From RH-AL1 sp964244495 (GTDB lineage: Bacteria; Pseudomonadota; Alphaproteobacteria; Rhizobiales; Beijerinckiaceae), in contig CAXTIU010000001.1 in assembly GCA_964244495.1 (NCBI GenBank), positions 1 to 64,000 on the forward strand: 64,000 bases of DNA, read 5' to 3'. The notes under the pieces are model-generated. The model did not search any database. It was not told the origin of the DNA and worked only from the letters and a program-made list of their open reading frames with translations. Position 1 is the stretch's first letter, and the number at the start of each line of letters is the position of its first letter. Positions 16,176 to 25,311 of the stretch are shown piece by piece. Made by a program: the position numbers and the translations under genes.

Positions 16176-17102
16176 ATGAGTTCCGTAGCCCGAACCAAAA
16201 CAACCCTGATCGCGACGGCAGGACCGGGCGATTACCTCGCCCTCCTCAAGCCTCGCGTCATGTCGCTCGTCGTCTACACGGCGATCGCCGGCATGTTGAT
16301 CGCACCCGGTCTCGGCGATCCCGTCCTCGCCGTCGCGGCCCTGGTCGCCATCGCGAGCGGCGCGGGCGCGAGCGGCGCCCTCAACATGTGGTACGACGCC
16401 GACATCGACGCCGTCATGCACCGCACCGCCAAGCGTCCGATCCCGGCGGGACGCGTCGCGCCGACCGACGCCCTGGTGTTCGGCTGCGTCCTCAGCCTGC
16501 TGGCCGTGCTCGCCCTGGGCGTCGTCGCGAACTGGGTCGCGGCCGGCCTGCTGGCCTTCACCATCTTCTTCTACGTCGTCGTCTACACGATGTGGCTGAA
16601 GCGGGCGACGCCGCAGAACATCGTGATCGGGGGCGCCGCCGGCGCCTTCCCACCGATGGTGGCCTACGCGGCCGTGACCGGCACCGTGTCGTGGTCGAGC
16701 TTCGCCCTGTTCGCGCTCATCTTCGTTTGGACGCCGCCGCACTTCTGGGCGCTGGCGCTCGTCAAGTCGGAAGAATACGCCGAGGCCGGCGTGCCGATGC
16801 TGCCCAACGTGGTCGGGCCTGCACGCACGCGCCGCGACATCCTGCTCTACTCCGTGCTCCTCCTGCCGGTCGGCATGCTGCCGTTCTTCCTGGGCTTCGC
16901 GAGCGTGGCCTACGGCGTGCTGTCGGCCACGCTCGGTCTGGCGATGCTCGGCCTGTCTTGGCGCGTCGTTCGCGTCGGCGACGGCAAAGAGGCGAACAAG
17001 GCGGCGATCAGCCTTTTCAGCTTCTCGATCCTTTATCTTTTCCTGCTGTTCGCCGAGCTGATCGGCGAACGGACCCTCGCCTTGGCCCACGTCACCCTCT
17101 GA
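16176..17102 (+). CDS. ctaB: protoheme IX farnesyltransferase (heme O synthase)
   Basis: Adds a farnesyl group to protoheme to make heme O, a step toward heme A for terminal oxidases. The 308-residue UbiA-type membrane protein has the NMWYDADIDAVMHRT motif (prenyl-diphosphate binding) and many hydrophobic helices. ATG 16176 gives the usual N-terminus with a LLKPRVMSLVVYT block. SURF1 follows after 12 bases, without the intervening ctaG, coxC and DUF983 genes found in many relatives. Confidence 0.95.
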   Translation: MSSVARTKTTLIATAGPGDYLALLKPRVMSLVVYTAIAGMLIAPGLGDPVLAVAALVAIASGAGASGALNMWYDADIDAVMHRTAKRPIPAGRVAPTDALVFGCVLSLLAVLALGVVANWVAAGLLAFTIFFYVVVYTMWLKRATPQNIVIGGAAGAFPPMVAYAAVTGTVSWSSFALFALIFVWTPPHFWALALVKSEEYAEAGVPMLPNVVGPARTRRDILLYSVLLLPVGMLPFFLGFASVAYGVLSATLGLAMLGLSWRVVRVGDGKEANKAAISLFSFSILYLFLLFAELIGERTLALAHVTL

Positions 17103-17114
17103 CGCGGCGCCGGA

Positions 17115-17939
17115 ATGCTCTTCATGACCGGCCGTCTTCGCCCGCTCCTCGTCCCCGCCCTGGTCACGCTGATCTCCGGCGCGTTGCTGGTCAGCCTCGG
17201 CGTCTGGCAGGTGCATCGCCTCGCCTGGAAGGAGAACCTTCTCGCCACCATCGACGCGCGAACCAGGGCGACGCCGCGGCCGCCGCCGCCGCCCGCCACC
17301 TGGCCGATGCTGAAACCGGGCGATTACGAGTACCGTCGCGTCGTCTTGACCGGAACCTTCGACAACGGCAAGGAGACCCTCGTCTTCGGCAGTACGCCCT
17401 ACGGCGTCGGATCCTACGTCATGACGCCGATGCACCTCCGAGGCGGCGATCGCGACGCGGGTCAAGACGGAGGCACGGTGCTGGTTAATCGAGGTTACGT
17501 GCCGCCGGACCACGCGGACCCGGCGACACGCGCAGCCGGCGAGCCGAGCGGCGTCGTGCGGGTCGTCGGCCTGATGCGGGCGCCCGAACATCGCGGCCTG
17601 TTCACGCCGGCCGACGATCCGACCGCCGGTCAGTACTTCAGCCGCGATCCGGCCGTGCTCGCCGCGCACGACGGTCTGGCGAGCGTCGCGCCGTTCACCG
17701 TCGACGCGGACACGGCGGCCAACCCCGGCGGCTGGCCACGCGGGGGGACCACGGTGATCGCGCTCCCCAACAATCATCTCGTCTACGCGCTCACCTGGTT
17801 CGGCACCGCCTTCGCCGTCTTCGCCGTCTTCGGCAACTATGCTTGGCGCCGCCTCAAAGCCGGCGGAGGGCGCGACGCCGCGCCGACCGGCGCGTCGGGC
17901 CGCGGCTTATCCTCCCTCAAGGCACGGTCTGAAGCGTGA
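17115..17939 (+). CDS. SURF1 family protein
   Basis: An assembly factor for cytochrome c oxidase, linked to heme a insertion. The roughly 274-residue protein has the N-terminal helix with LGVWQVHRLAWKE, a periplasmic region with VLVNRGYVP, and a C-terminal helix (LTWFGTAFAVFAVFGNYAW), all typical of SURF1. Either ATG 17115 or ATG 17124 could be the start. Its stop overlaps the thrC start in GTGA, which suggests translational coupling. Confidence 0.93.
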   Translation: MLFMTGRLRPLLVPALVTLISGALLVSLGVWQVHRLAWKENLLATIDARTRATPRPPPPPATWPMLKPGDYEYRRVVLTGTFDNGKETLVFGSTPYGVGSYVMTPMHLRGGDRDAGQDGGTVLVNRGYVPPDHADPATRAAGEPSGVVRVVGLMRAPEHRGLFTPADDPTAGQYFSRDPAVLAAHDGLASVAPFTVDADTAANPGGWPRGGTTVIALPNNHLVYALTWFGTAFAVFAVFGNYAWRRLKAGGGRDAAPTGASGRGLSSLKARSEA

Positions 17940-19357
17940 AGTACGTCTCCACGCGGGGCGAGGCGCCCATCCTGTCCTTCACCGAAGCGATGCTTGCCGG
18001 ACTGGCACGCGACGGCGGGCTCTACCTGCCGGCGATCTATCCCGTGCTGTCGCACGCCGACATCGCCGGCTTCGCCGGCCGATCCTACGGGGACGTCGCG
18101 AAGGCGGTGCTCCTGCCCTTCGTCGGCGACGATCTCGACGAGGCGACGCTGGAGCGGATGATCGCGGCGGCCTACGGCGGCTTTCGCCACAGCGCGGTCG
18201 CGCCGCTGCGGCAGCTCGGCAACAACCTGTTCCTGCTGGAGCTCTTCCACGGGCCGACGCTGGCCTTCAAGGACTTGGCGATGCAGCTGCTCGCCCGCTT
18301 CATGGAGCACGCGCTGACGCGGAGCGGCCAGCATGCCACGATCCTCGGGGCGACCTCCGGCGACACCGGCGCGGCGGCGATCGAGGCGTTCCGCCACATC
18401 CCCAACGTCGATGTCGTCATCTTCTTCCCGCACGGGCGGGTGAGCGCCGTGCAGCGCCGCCAGATGACCACGGCGGACGGCGACAATATCCACGTGGTGG
18501 CGCTGGAGGGCACGTTCGACGATTGCCAGGCGGTGGTGAAGGCCCTCTTCAACCATCCCGCGTTCCGCGACGAGTTCGGGCTCTCCGGCGTGAACTCGAT
18601 CAACTGGGCGCGCGTGCTGGTGCAGACCGTGTACTACTTCACCAGCGCCGTCGCGCTCGGCGCCCCGCACCGCGCGGTGTCCTACGCGGTGCCGACCGGC
18701 AACTTCGGCGACGTGCTCGCCGGCTGGATCGCCAAGCGGATGGGCCTGCCGATCGAGCGGTTGGTCATCGCCACCAACGAGAACGACATCCTCGTCCGCG
18801 CGCTCGACACCGGCACCTACGAGACGCGCGGCGTCAGCCAGACGCAGTCGCCGTCGATGGACATCCAGGTGTCCTCCAACTTCGAGCGGCTGCTCTTCGA
18901 GGTGGGTGGGCGCGATGCCGCGCAGCTTCGCGGCCAGATGGCCTCGCTGCGCCAGTCGAGCGGCTTCACGATCACCGCACCCGTGCTCGCCGCGATCCGC
19001 GCCGAGTTCGACGCCGCCCGCACGGACGAGGAGCGGACGCGCGCCGAGATCGCGCGGTGCTGGCAGGACGCGTCCGAACTCGTCGATCCGCACACCGCCG
19101 TCGGCCTTCACGCCGCCCGCGTCGCGCTGGCGCGAAACCCGGGGACGCCGATGGTGGCGCTCGGCACCGCCCATCCCGCCAAGTTCCCGGAGGCGATCGA
19201 GCGGGCGGTCGGCGTCAAGCCGCCGCTGCCCAAGCACATGGCCGAGCTGTTCGCGCTGCCCGAGCGCTTCACCGTCCTGCCCAACGACCAGGCGGCGGTG
19301 GAACGCTTCATCCGCGAGCGCGTCGCGCCGGGTCGGCCGGTGAAGACGGCGTCATGA
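17936..19357 (+). CDS. thrC: threonine synthase
   Basis: PLP-dependent conversion of O-phosphohomoserine to threonine. The 473-residue enzyme starts MKYVSTRGEAP and has the PLP lysine Lys112 in TLAFKDLAMQ plus the GATSGDTGAAA phosphate-binding loop, as in the long bacterial class of ThrC. The start codon is GTG 17936, overlapping the SURF1 stop, and its own stop overlaps the M16 peptidase start in ATGA. The SURF1-thrC-M16 order is widespread in Hyphomicrobiales. Confidence 0.96.
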   Translation: MKYVSTRGEAPILSFTEAMLAGLARDGGLYLPAIYPVLSHADIAGFAGRSYGDVAKAVLLPFVGDDLDEATLERMIAAAYGGFRHSAVAPLRQLGNNLFLLELFHGPTLAFKDLAMQLLARFMEHALTRSGQHATILGATSGDTGAAAIEAFRHIPNVDVVIFFPHGRVSAVQRRQMTTADGDNIHVVALEGTFDDCQAVVKALFNHPAFRDEFGLSGVNSINWARVLVQTVYYFTSAVALGAPHRAVSYAVPTGNFGDVLAGWIAKRMGLPIERLVIATNENDILVRALDTGTYETRGVSQTQSPSMDIQVSSNFERLLFEVGGRDAAQLRGQMASLRQSSGFTITAPVLAAIRAEFDAARTDEERTRAEIARCWQDASELVDPHTAVGLHAARVALARNPGTPMVALGTAHPAKFPEAIERAVGVKPPLPKHMAELFALPERFTVLPNDQAAVERFIRERVAPGRPVKTAS

Positions 19358-20619
19358 GTGTCGCGATCACCACGCTCCCCTCGGGACTGCGCGTCGTCAC
19401 CGACAGCATGGGACACCTGGAGACCGCCTCGCTCGGCGTCTGGATCAGCGCCGGCTCGCGCCACGAGCGCGTCCACGAGCAGGGGCTCTCGCATCTTCTC
19501 GAGCACATGGCGTTCAAGGGAACGCGGCGGCGCTCCGCCCGCGACATCGCCGAGGAGATCGAGGCGGCGGGCGGCGACCTCAACGCCGCCACCGGCGTCG
19601 AACAGACCGCTTATTACGCGCACGTGCTGGCGGCGGACACCGGCCTCGCCCTCGACATCCTGGCCGACATCCTCACCGACTCGACGTTCGATCCCGCCGA
19701 GCTTGAGCGCGAGAAGGGCGTGATCCTGCAGGAGATCGGGGCTGTCGAGGACACGCCTGACGACCTCGTCTTCGACCTCTTCAACGCCGCCGCTTTCCCC
19801 GATCAGCCGATCGGCCGGCCCATCCTCGGCACGCCAGATGGCGTGTCCGCCTTCGATCGCGCGTCGATCGGAGCCTACCTCGCCAACCATTACCGGGGCG
19901 GCGGCATGGTGGTCGGCGCGGCCGGCGCCGTCGAACACGCCCGCATCCTCGACGAGGCGGCCGCGCGGTTCGCCGCCATCGGCGGCGACGCCGTCGCGCC
20001 GGTCGCGGCGGCGGCGCGCTACGTCGGCGGCGACAGGCGGCTGCGGCGCAAGCTCGAGCAGGCGCACGTCGTGGTCGGCTGGGAAGGGCTCGCCTACGAC
20101 CACGCCGACCATCACGCGCTGCAGATCTTCGCCAACGCGGTCGGCGGCGGCATGTCGTCGAGGCTGTTCCAGGAGGTTCGCGAGAGGCGCGGCCTCGCCT
20201 ACGCCATCTACACCTTTCACTGGGCCTACGCCGACACCGGCTTGTTCGGCTTCTACGCGGCGGCAGGCGGCGGCGACGTGGCCGAGTTGATGCCGGTCGC
20301 GCTCGACGCGCTCGCGCAGGCCACCCATGACCTGTCGGAGGCGGAGGTCCAGCGGGCCAAGGCGCAGATGAAGGTGTCGCTGCTGGCGGCGTTGGAGTCG
20401 TCCACCGCCCGCTCGGAGCAGATCGCCCGCCAAGTCCTCGCCTTCGGCCGCGTGCTGACGCGCGAGGAGATGATCGGCAAGGTCGAGGCGCTCGGCCTCG
20501 GCGACATCAGGGCGGCCGGCGCGCGGGCGATGGCATCCGCGCCCACGGTCGCCTCCATCGGACCGATCGGCAAGGTGCCGAGCGCCGCCCGCATCGCCGC
20601 CCGCGTGGGAGCCCCCTGA
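19354..20619 (+). CDS. M16 family zinc peptidase (mitochondrial-processing-peptidase-like)
   Basis: A 421-residue M16 metallopeptidase resembling the beta subunit of mitochondrial processing peptidase. The inverted zinc motif HLLEH is at residues 47-51 and the third ligand is probably Glu127 in VILQEIGAVED. The second half has the glycine-rich substrate region GGGMSSRLFQEVRE. No signal peptide is seen, so it is probably cytoplasmic; its substrates are unknown. It overlaps thrC upstream and the GNAT gene downstream. Confidence 0.92.
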   Translation: MSVAITTLPSGLRVVTDSMGHLETASLGVWISAGSRHERVHEQGLSHLLEHMAFKGTRRRSARDIAEEIEAAGGDLNAATGVEQTAYYAHVLAADTGLALDILADILTDSTFDPAELEREKGVILQEIGAVEDTPDDLVFDLFNAAAFPDQPIGRPILGTPDGVSAFDRASIGAYLANHYRGGGMVVGAAGAVEHARILDEAAARFAAIGGDAVAPVAAAARYVGGDRRLRRKLEQAHVVVGWEGLAYDHADHHALQIFANAVGGGMSSRLFQEVRERRGLAYAIYTFHWAYADTGLFGFYAAAGGGDVAELMPVALDALAQATHDLSEAEVQRAKAQMKVSLLAALESSTARSEQIARQVLAFGRVLTREEMIGKVEALGLGDIRAAGARAMASAPTVASIGPIGKVPSAARIAARVGAP

Positions 20620-21254
20620 TGGCCCTGTTCAGGATCGGCGCGACCAGCGAGAGCGCCAACTTCGTGAGGGGGGACGGCGTCTACATGCGGCCGCCCGAAA
20701 ACCGCGATTTCGAGCAATGGGCGGCCTTGCGCCATCTCAGCCGAGGCTTCCTCGCGCCATGGGAGCCGACTTGGCCGGCCGATGACCTCACGCGGGCCGC
20801 CTTCCGCCGTCGGTTGCGCCGTCACGCCACCGAGATCGAGAACGACGACGCCTACCCTTTCCTGCTCTTCCGGGAGAGCGACGACGCGCTTCTGGGCGGT
20901 CTCACCTTCGGGCAGATCAAGCGCGGCGTCGCGCAGGCGGCGACGCTCGGCTACTGGATGGGCCATCCCTTCGCCGGCCAGGGTTGGATGTCGCGCGCCG
21001 TGCGCTCCGCCACCGGCTTCGCTTTCGCCACGCTGCGCCTGCACCGGGTCGAGGCGGCCTGCCTGCCTCACAACGAAGCCTCGATCCGTCTCCTCACGCG
21101 CACCAACTTCCAGCACGAGGGCTTGGCGAGGGCGTACCTGCGCATCAACGGGATCTGGCAGGACCACCTGCTGTTCGCCCTGCTCGAGTCGGACCCGGTG
21201 TCGCTCCGCCTGCCGCGCCGCGACAGGCCCGCCGCGGGTGCCGCCGAGGATTAA
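20619..21254 (+). CDS. GNAT acetyltransferase, RimJ/RimL type
   Basis: A 211-residue GNAT-fold protein most like the RimJ/RimL N-terminal protein acetyltransferases. Visible features are MRPPENRDFEQW at the start, GGLTFGQIKRG, the YWMGHPFAGQGWMSRAV acetyl-CoA loop and VEAACLPHNEASIRLL. The substrate cannot be told from sequence; the ribosomal-protein role belongs to E. coli homologues. The start ATG overlaps the upstream stop by one base. Confidence 0.85.
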   Translation: MALFRIGATSESANFVRGDGVYMRPPENRDFEQWAALRHLSRGFLAPWEPTWPADDLTRAAFRRRLRRHATEIENDDAYPFLLFRESDDALLGGLTFGQIKRGVAQAATLGYWMGHPFAGQGWMSRAVRSATGFAFATLRLHRVEAACLPHNEASIRLLTRTNFQHEGLARAYLRINGIWQDHLLFALLESDPVSLRLPRRDRPAAGAAED

Positions 21255-21394
21255 CGGGCGGGGGTCGCCGGGCCGGTTGCCTTCCTCGCGGCGCTTGCCC
21301 CGGTAAACGTCAAGCTCTACGGTCCGCCGCGCCCCGTGCCATCGGGCGCCGTGGCGGATGCGGGGTGCGTGGTGCGGGATCTATCTTATCGCCC

Positions 21395-21448
21395 GATCAT
21401 CCAATCGTTCGCGATCATGCGCCCGGACGTGATCATGCCGGCGTTCGC
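21395..21448. repeat. three GATCAT motifs at exact 18-bp spacing
   Basis: GATCAT occurs at 21395, 21413 and 21431, giving three 18-bp units. Units 1 and 3 also share the end GTTCGC; unit 2 is more diverged. The array ends 14 bases before the start of the c-di-GMP gene. This is a plausible array of binding sites on successive helical faces, but no known operator was matched. Confidence 0.6.
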
Positions 21449-21462
21449 GTCTTGAGAGTTCC

Positions 21463-24348
21463 GTGACCTTCGTTTCCCGTCTCTTCCGCCTCTGCCTCGC
21501 CGCCGTCGTGCTGGCGGGCGGCGCCCTGCCGGCCCGGGCGATCGAATCGACGCGGGTGCCGCTCGACGCTTCCGCGATCGACCTGACGCGGGCGGTGGAG
21601 CGTTACTCTTCGCAGGGCGACAGGCTGCTCGTTTCCACCGCGCCGGGCCCGGACGGGATCGTGAGGCGCATCGAGGTCCGCGCCAAGGACCCCGGCACCC
21701 GACCGAACTGGATCGTGTTCGCCCTGACCAACGACACGGACGAGCAGATCGAGCGCCTGATCGTCGCCCCGCATTTCCGGCTGGTGGCCTCCGGCGTCAT
21801 CTGGCCCGACCTCGGCGCCACCCGCATCTCGGCGATCACGGCGAGCCAGGGCTTCGCGCCGGAGCGCGAGGAGTCGACCGACGCGGACGTGTTTCGCCTC
21901 ACGCTCGACCCCGGCACCACGGTCACCTACGTCGCCGAGCTGCGCACCCCGAACCTGCCCCAGCTCTACCTGTGGGAGCCGGACGCCTACAAGGACAAGG
22001 TGACGAGCCTGACGCTCTACAAGGGCATCGTCATCGGCATCGCCGGGCTGCTCGCGCTGTTCCTCACCATCGTCTTCGTGGTGAAGGGAGCCGTGATCTT
22101 CCCGGCCGCCGCCGCGCTCGCCTGGACGGTGCTGGCCTACGTCTGCATCGACTTCGGCTTCTGGGACAAGCTTTTCGGCACCTCTGGGACCAGCGATCGG
22201 ATCTGGCGCGCCGGGGCCGAGGCGACGCTGTCGGCGACCCTTCTCGTCTTCCTGTTCGCCTATCTCAATCTCAGCCGCTGGCACGTCCGCGCCTCGCGCG
22301 TCGCGGCGGCGTGGCTCGTCTTCCTCGCCGCGTTGATCGCGCTCGCCGTCTACGACGCCCCGGTCGCCGCCGGCGTCGCGCGCATCTCGCTCGCGACGAT
22401 CGCGGCGGTCGGGTTCGTGCTGATCCTCTACCTGTCGACGCACGGGTACGATCGCGCTGTGATGCTGATCCCGACCTGGTTCCTGCTGCTCGCTTGGGTG
22501 ATTTGCGCCGGCTTCACCGTCACCGGCACGCTCACCAACGACCTCGTCTCGCCCGCCCTCATCGGCGGCCTCGTGCTGATCGTTATGCTGATCGGCTTCA
22601 CCATCATGCAGAACGCCTTCGCCGGTGGCGGCCTGGGAACCGGCGGCGTCACGGACGCGAGCCGCCGGGCGCTGGCCCTGGTCGGCTGCGGCGACATCAT
22701 CTTCGACTGGGACGTGCCGGCCGACCGCATCTTCGTCAGCCCCGAGGTCGAGACGCAGCTCGGCCTCGGCCGCGGCTCGCTGGAAGGGCCGGCGGCCGGC
22801 TGGCTCGACGTGCTGCACCCCTTCGAGCGCGACCGCTACCGCGCCTGCCTCGACACCATGCTGGAACAGCGACGCGGGCGCATCAACCAGGAGTTTCGCC
22901 TGCGGGCCGCCGACGGGCATTACTTCTGGTACGGCATGCGGGCGAGGCCTGTGGTCGGGCCGGACGGCGAGGTGATCCGCATCATCGGCACGCTGTCCGA
23001 CATCACCGAGGCCAAGGTCGCGGAGGAGCGGCTGCTGCACGACGCCGTGCACGACAACCTGACCGGCCTGCCGAACCGCGAACTATTCTTCGATCGGCTG
23101 GAGGCGGCGCTCACCTTCGCCCAGAACGACCCGCGCCTGCGTCCGACGGTGTTCTGCATCGACGTCGATCGCTTCAAGCAGATCAACGAGTCGGTCGGCC
23201 TGTCCGCCGGCGACTCGATCCTGCTGACGCTGTCGCGGCGACTGAGCCGCCTTCTCAAGCCGCAGGACACGATCGCCCGGCTCAACGGCGACCGGTTCGC
23301 CGCCATCGTCGTTTCGGAGTCCGAGGCGGACCCGACGGTCGCGCTCGCCAACGTCGTTCGCCGGGCGCTTTCCACCCCCGTCACCTTCTCCGAGCGCGAG
23401 ATTCCGCTCACCGCCTCCATCGGCCTCGCCCTGTTCGATCCGCAGCTTCACCCGCGCCGCGAGGACATGCTGAAGGACGCCGAGATCGCGATGCGGCACG
23501 CCAAGAAAGGCGGCGGCAACCGTATCGAGATCTTTCGTCCGGCCATGCGAACGCTGCGCTCCGACCGCATCGCGCTGGAGGCGGATCTTCGCCGCGCGCT
23601 CGATCGCGGCGAGATGAAGGTGTTCTTCCAGCCGGTGGTCCGACTCGAGGACCGCACCGTTGCCGGCTTCGAGGCCCTGCTGCGCTGGGACAACCCGCGG
23701 CTGGGCCGGCTCAGCCCGTCCGAGTTCATTCCGATCGCCGAGGAGACCGGGGTCATCGTCGACCTCGGCATCTTCGCCCTGGAGCGGACCGCCCGTGAAC
23801 TCGCCGCCTGGCAGCGCGCGCTCGACGTCGACCCGCCGATCTTCGCCTCCGTCAACGTGTCCTCTCGCCAGCTGCTGCGCCACGACCTGCTGCACGACGT
23901 GAAGGCGGTGCTGACCCGCTGCGACGTCGCTCGCGGCAGCCTCAAGCTGGAGCTGACCGAGAGCCTCGTGATGGAGAATCCGGAATACGCCTCGCAGATC
24001 CTGACCCGCATCCGCGAGCTCGGCGCCGGGCTCTCGCTCGACGATTTCGGGACCGGCTACTCCTCGCTGTCCTACCTCCAGCGCTTCCCCTTCGACACGA
24101 TCAAGATCGACCGATCCTTCGTCCACACGGCGGGCAACAAGGGCAGCAAGCCGGTCATCCTCCGCTCCATGGTGGCGCTCGCCCATGATCTCGGCATGGA
24201 GGTCGTGGCGGAAGGCGCCGAAAGCGAGTCGGACGCGATCGAACTCTACCAGCTCGGCTGCGAGTACGCGCAGGGCTACGCCTTCGGCTACCCGATCAGC
24301 GCGATGGACGCGCGCAAGCTCGTCGGCGCAGCGACGATCGCGGCCTAG
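21463..24348 (+). CDS. membrane sensor with PAS, degenerate GGDEF and EAL domains
   Basis: A 961-residue c-di-GMP signalling protein. A signal peptide and an extracytoplasmic domain (about residues 25-180) precede seven or so membrane helices (about 185-390), as in 7TMR-DISM receptors. A PAS domain, a GGDEF domain and an EAL domain follow. The GGDEF signature is degraded to NGDRF, so cyclase activity is unlikely. The EAL domain keeps its key motifs: FEALLRW, NVSS, ELTES, DDFGTGYSS, IKIDRSF and VAEGAES. It is therefore predicted to hydrolyse c-di-GMP, perhaps with GTP binding to GGDEF as an allosteric input. The start is GTG 21463. Confidence 0.92.
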   Translation: MTFVSRLFRLCLAAVVLAGGALPARAIESTRVPLDASAIDLTRAVERYSSQGDRLLVSTAPGPDGIVRRIEVRAKDPGTRPNWIVFALTNDTDEQIERLIVAPHFRLVASGVIWPDLGATRISAITASQGFAPEREESTDADVFRLTLDPGTTVTYVAELRTPNLPQLYLWEPDAYKDKVTSLTLYKGIVIGIAGLLALFLTIVFVVKGAVIFPAAAALAWTVLAYVCIDFGFWDKLFGTSGTSDRIWRAGAEATLSATLLVFLFAYLNLSRWHVRASRVAAAWLVFLAALIALAVYDAPVAAGVARISLATIAAVGFVLILYLSTHGYDRAVMLIPTWFLLLAWVICAGFTVTGTLTNDLVSPALIGGLVLIVMLIGFTIMQNAFAGGGLGTGGVTDASRRALALVGCGDIIFDWDVPADRIFVSPEVETQLGLGRGSLEGPAAGWLDVLHPFERDRYRACLDTMLEQRRGRINQEFRLRAADGHYFWYGMRARPVVGPDGEVIRIIGTLSDITEAKVAEERLLHDAVHDNLTGLPNRELFFDRLEAALTFAQNDPRLRPTVFCIDVDRFKQINESVGLSAGDSILLTLSRRLSRLLKPQDTIARLNGDRFAAIVVSESEADPTVALANVVRRALSTPVTFSEREIPLTASIGLALFDPQLHPRREDMLKDAEIAMRHAKKGGGNRIEIFRPAMRTLRSDRIALEADLRRALDRGEMKVFFQPVVRLEDRTVAGFEALLRWDNPRLGRLSPSEFIPIAEETGVIVDLGIFALERTARELAAWQRALDVDPPIFASVNVSSRQLLRHDLLHDVKAVLTRCDVARGSLKLELTESLVMENPEYASQILTRIRELGAGLSLDDFGTGYSSLSYLQRFPFDTIKIDRSFVHTAGNKGSKPVILRSMVALAHDLGMEVVAEGAESESDAIELYQLGCEYAQGYAFGYPISAMDARKLVGAATIAA

Positions 24349-24509
24349 GCGACCGCTTCGTCCTCTACGCGCGGCCCACGCCGGCGATGGGTGTCGCGCC
24401 GGCCTCGGGATCGTGCTAGTCGGCATACGACCCCATCTTCCATCGCATCGACGTACCCGGAAACCGCCGCGCGCGTTCCGGGCGGATGCTCTAGCGAACC
24501 GTTGATCCC

Positions 24510-25292
24510 ATGTCCGATTTTATCCGCGAGGTCGACGAGGAGGTCCGCCGCGACCGCGCCATGCGCTTCCTGTCCCGGTTCTGGCCGCTCTTCGCCATCC
24601 TCGCGGTGGCGATCATCGCCGGCGCCGCCTTCTGGCGCTTCGCCGGCGACCGGCAGGTGAGTCTCGCCGAGGCGGCGAACGCGCGCTACGACGCCGCCTC
24701 GGCGCTGGCCAAGGACGGACACGGCGAGCAGGCCCGCGCCGCCTTCGACGCGATCGCCAATAACGGCCCGCCGGGCTACGCCCTGCTTGCTCGCATGCGG
24801 GCGATCGAGACGCGGGCGGCGGGCGATCCGGACGGCGCCGCCAAGGCTTTCGACGGCGTCGCCAACGACGATGCGGTGAGCCCGGCGATGCGGGCGTTGG
24901 CCCGGCTGCGAGGCGCCTACATCCGGGTCGACCATGAGGCGCCCCAAGCCTTCGATCAACGCTACGGCCGGTTCTCGACCGCCGACTTCCCCTACCATGA
25001 GTCCATGCGCGAGCTTCTCGCCCTCGCCGCGCTGAAGCGCGGCGACGGGACGGCGGCGACCCGCTACCTGACCGAGATCATCGGCGACCCGCTCACCCCG
25101 GCCGCCCTGCGTAGCCGGGCCGAAGCGTTCGAGGCGCTCGCTGCTGGGGGGACGGCGGAAGCGACCGACGCGACCGCGCCGTCGATGACGGTGACGCCGG
25201 CTCCCATCCGGCAGGCGACCGCGCCGGACGGGTCCTCTCCGGCGTCCCCGGCGGCGCGGCCGGCACCGCCCGCCGCGCAGCCGGGTCGCTAG
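24510..25292 (+). CDS. YfgM-like tetratricopeptide protein
   Basis: A 260-residue protein with a short cytoplasmic start, one membrane helix (LFAILAVAIIAGAAFWRF) and an alpha-helical periplasmic region of TPR type (NARYDAASALAKDG, GEQARAAFDAI). The last 50 residues are Ala/Pro/Thr-rich and probably disordered. The gene lies 19 bases before der, matching E. coli yfgM-bamB-der, where YfgM is an ancillary SecYEG partner. A bamB gene is not between them here. Function is inferred from family and context. Confidence 0.82.
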   Translation: MSDFIREVDEEVRRDRAMRFLSRFWPLFAILAVAIIAGAAFWRFAGDRQVSLAEAANARYDAASALAKDGHGEQARAAFDAIANNGPPGYALLARMRAIETRAAGDPDGAAKAFDGVANDDAVSPAMRALARLRGAYIRVDHEAPQAFDQRYGRFSTADFPYHESMRELLALAALKRGDGTAATRYLTEIIGDPLTPAALRSRAEAFEALAAGGTAEATDATAPSMTVTPAPIRQATAPDGSSPASPAARPAPPAAQPGR

Positions 25293-25311
25293 GCCGGCTA
25301 AGGGATCACTC

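Noticed and set aside
15975..17777. 600-codon minus-strand open frame opposite ctaB and SURF1
   Set aside because: Shadow of two real genes; rich in Arg, His and Gln with no recognisable motif.
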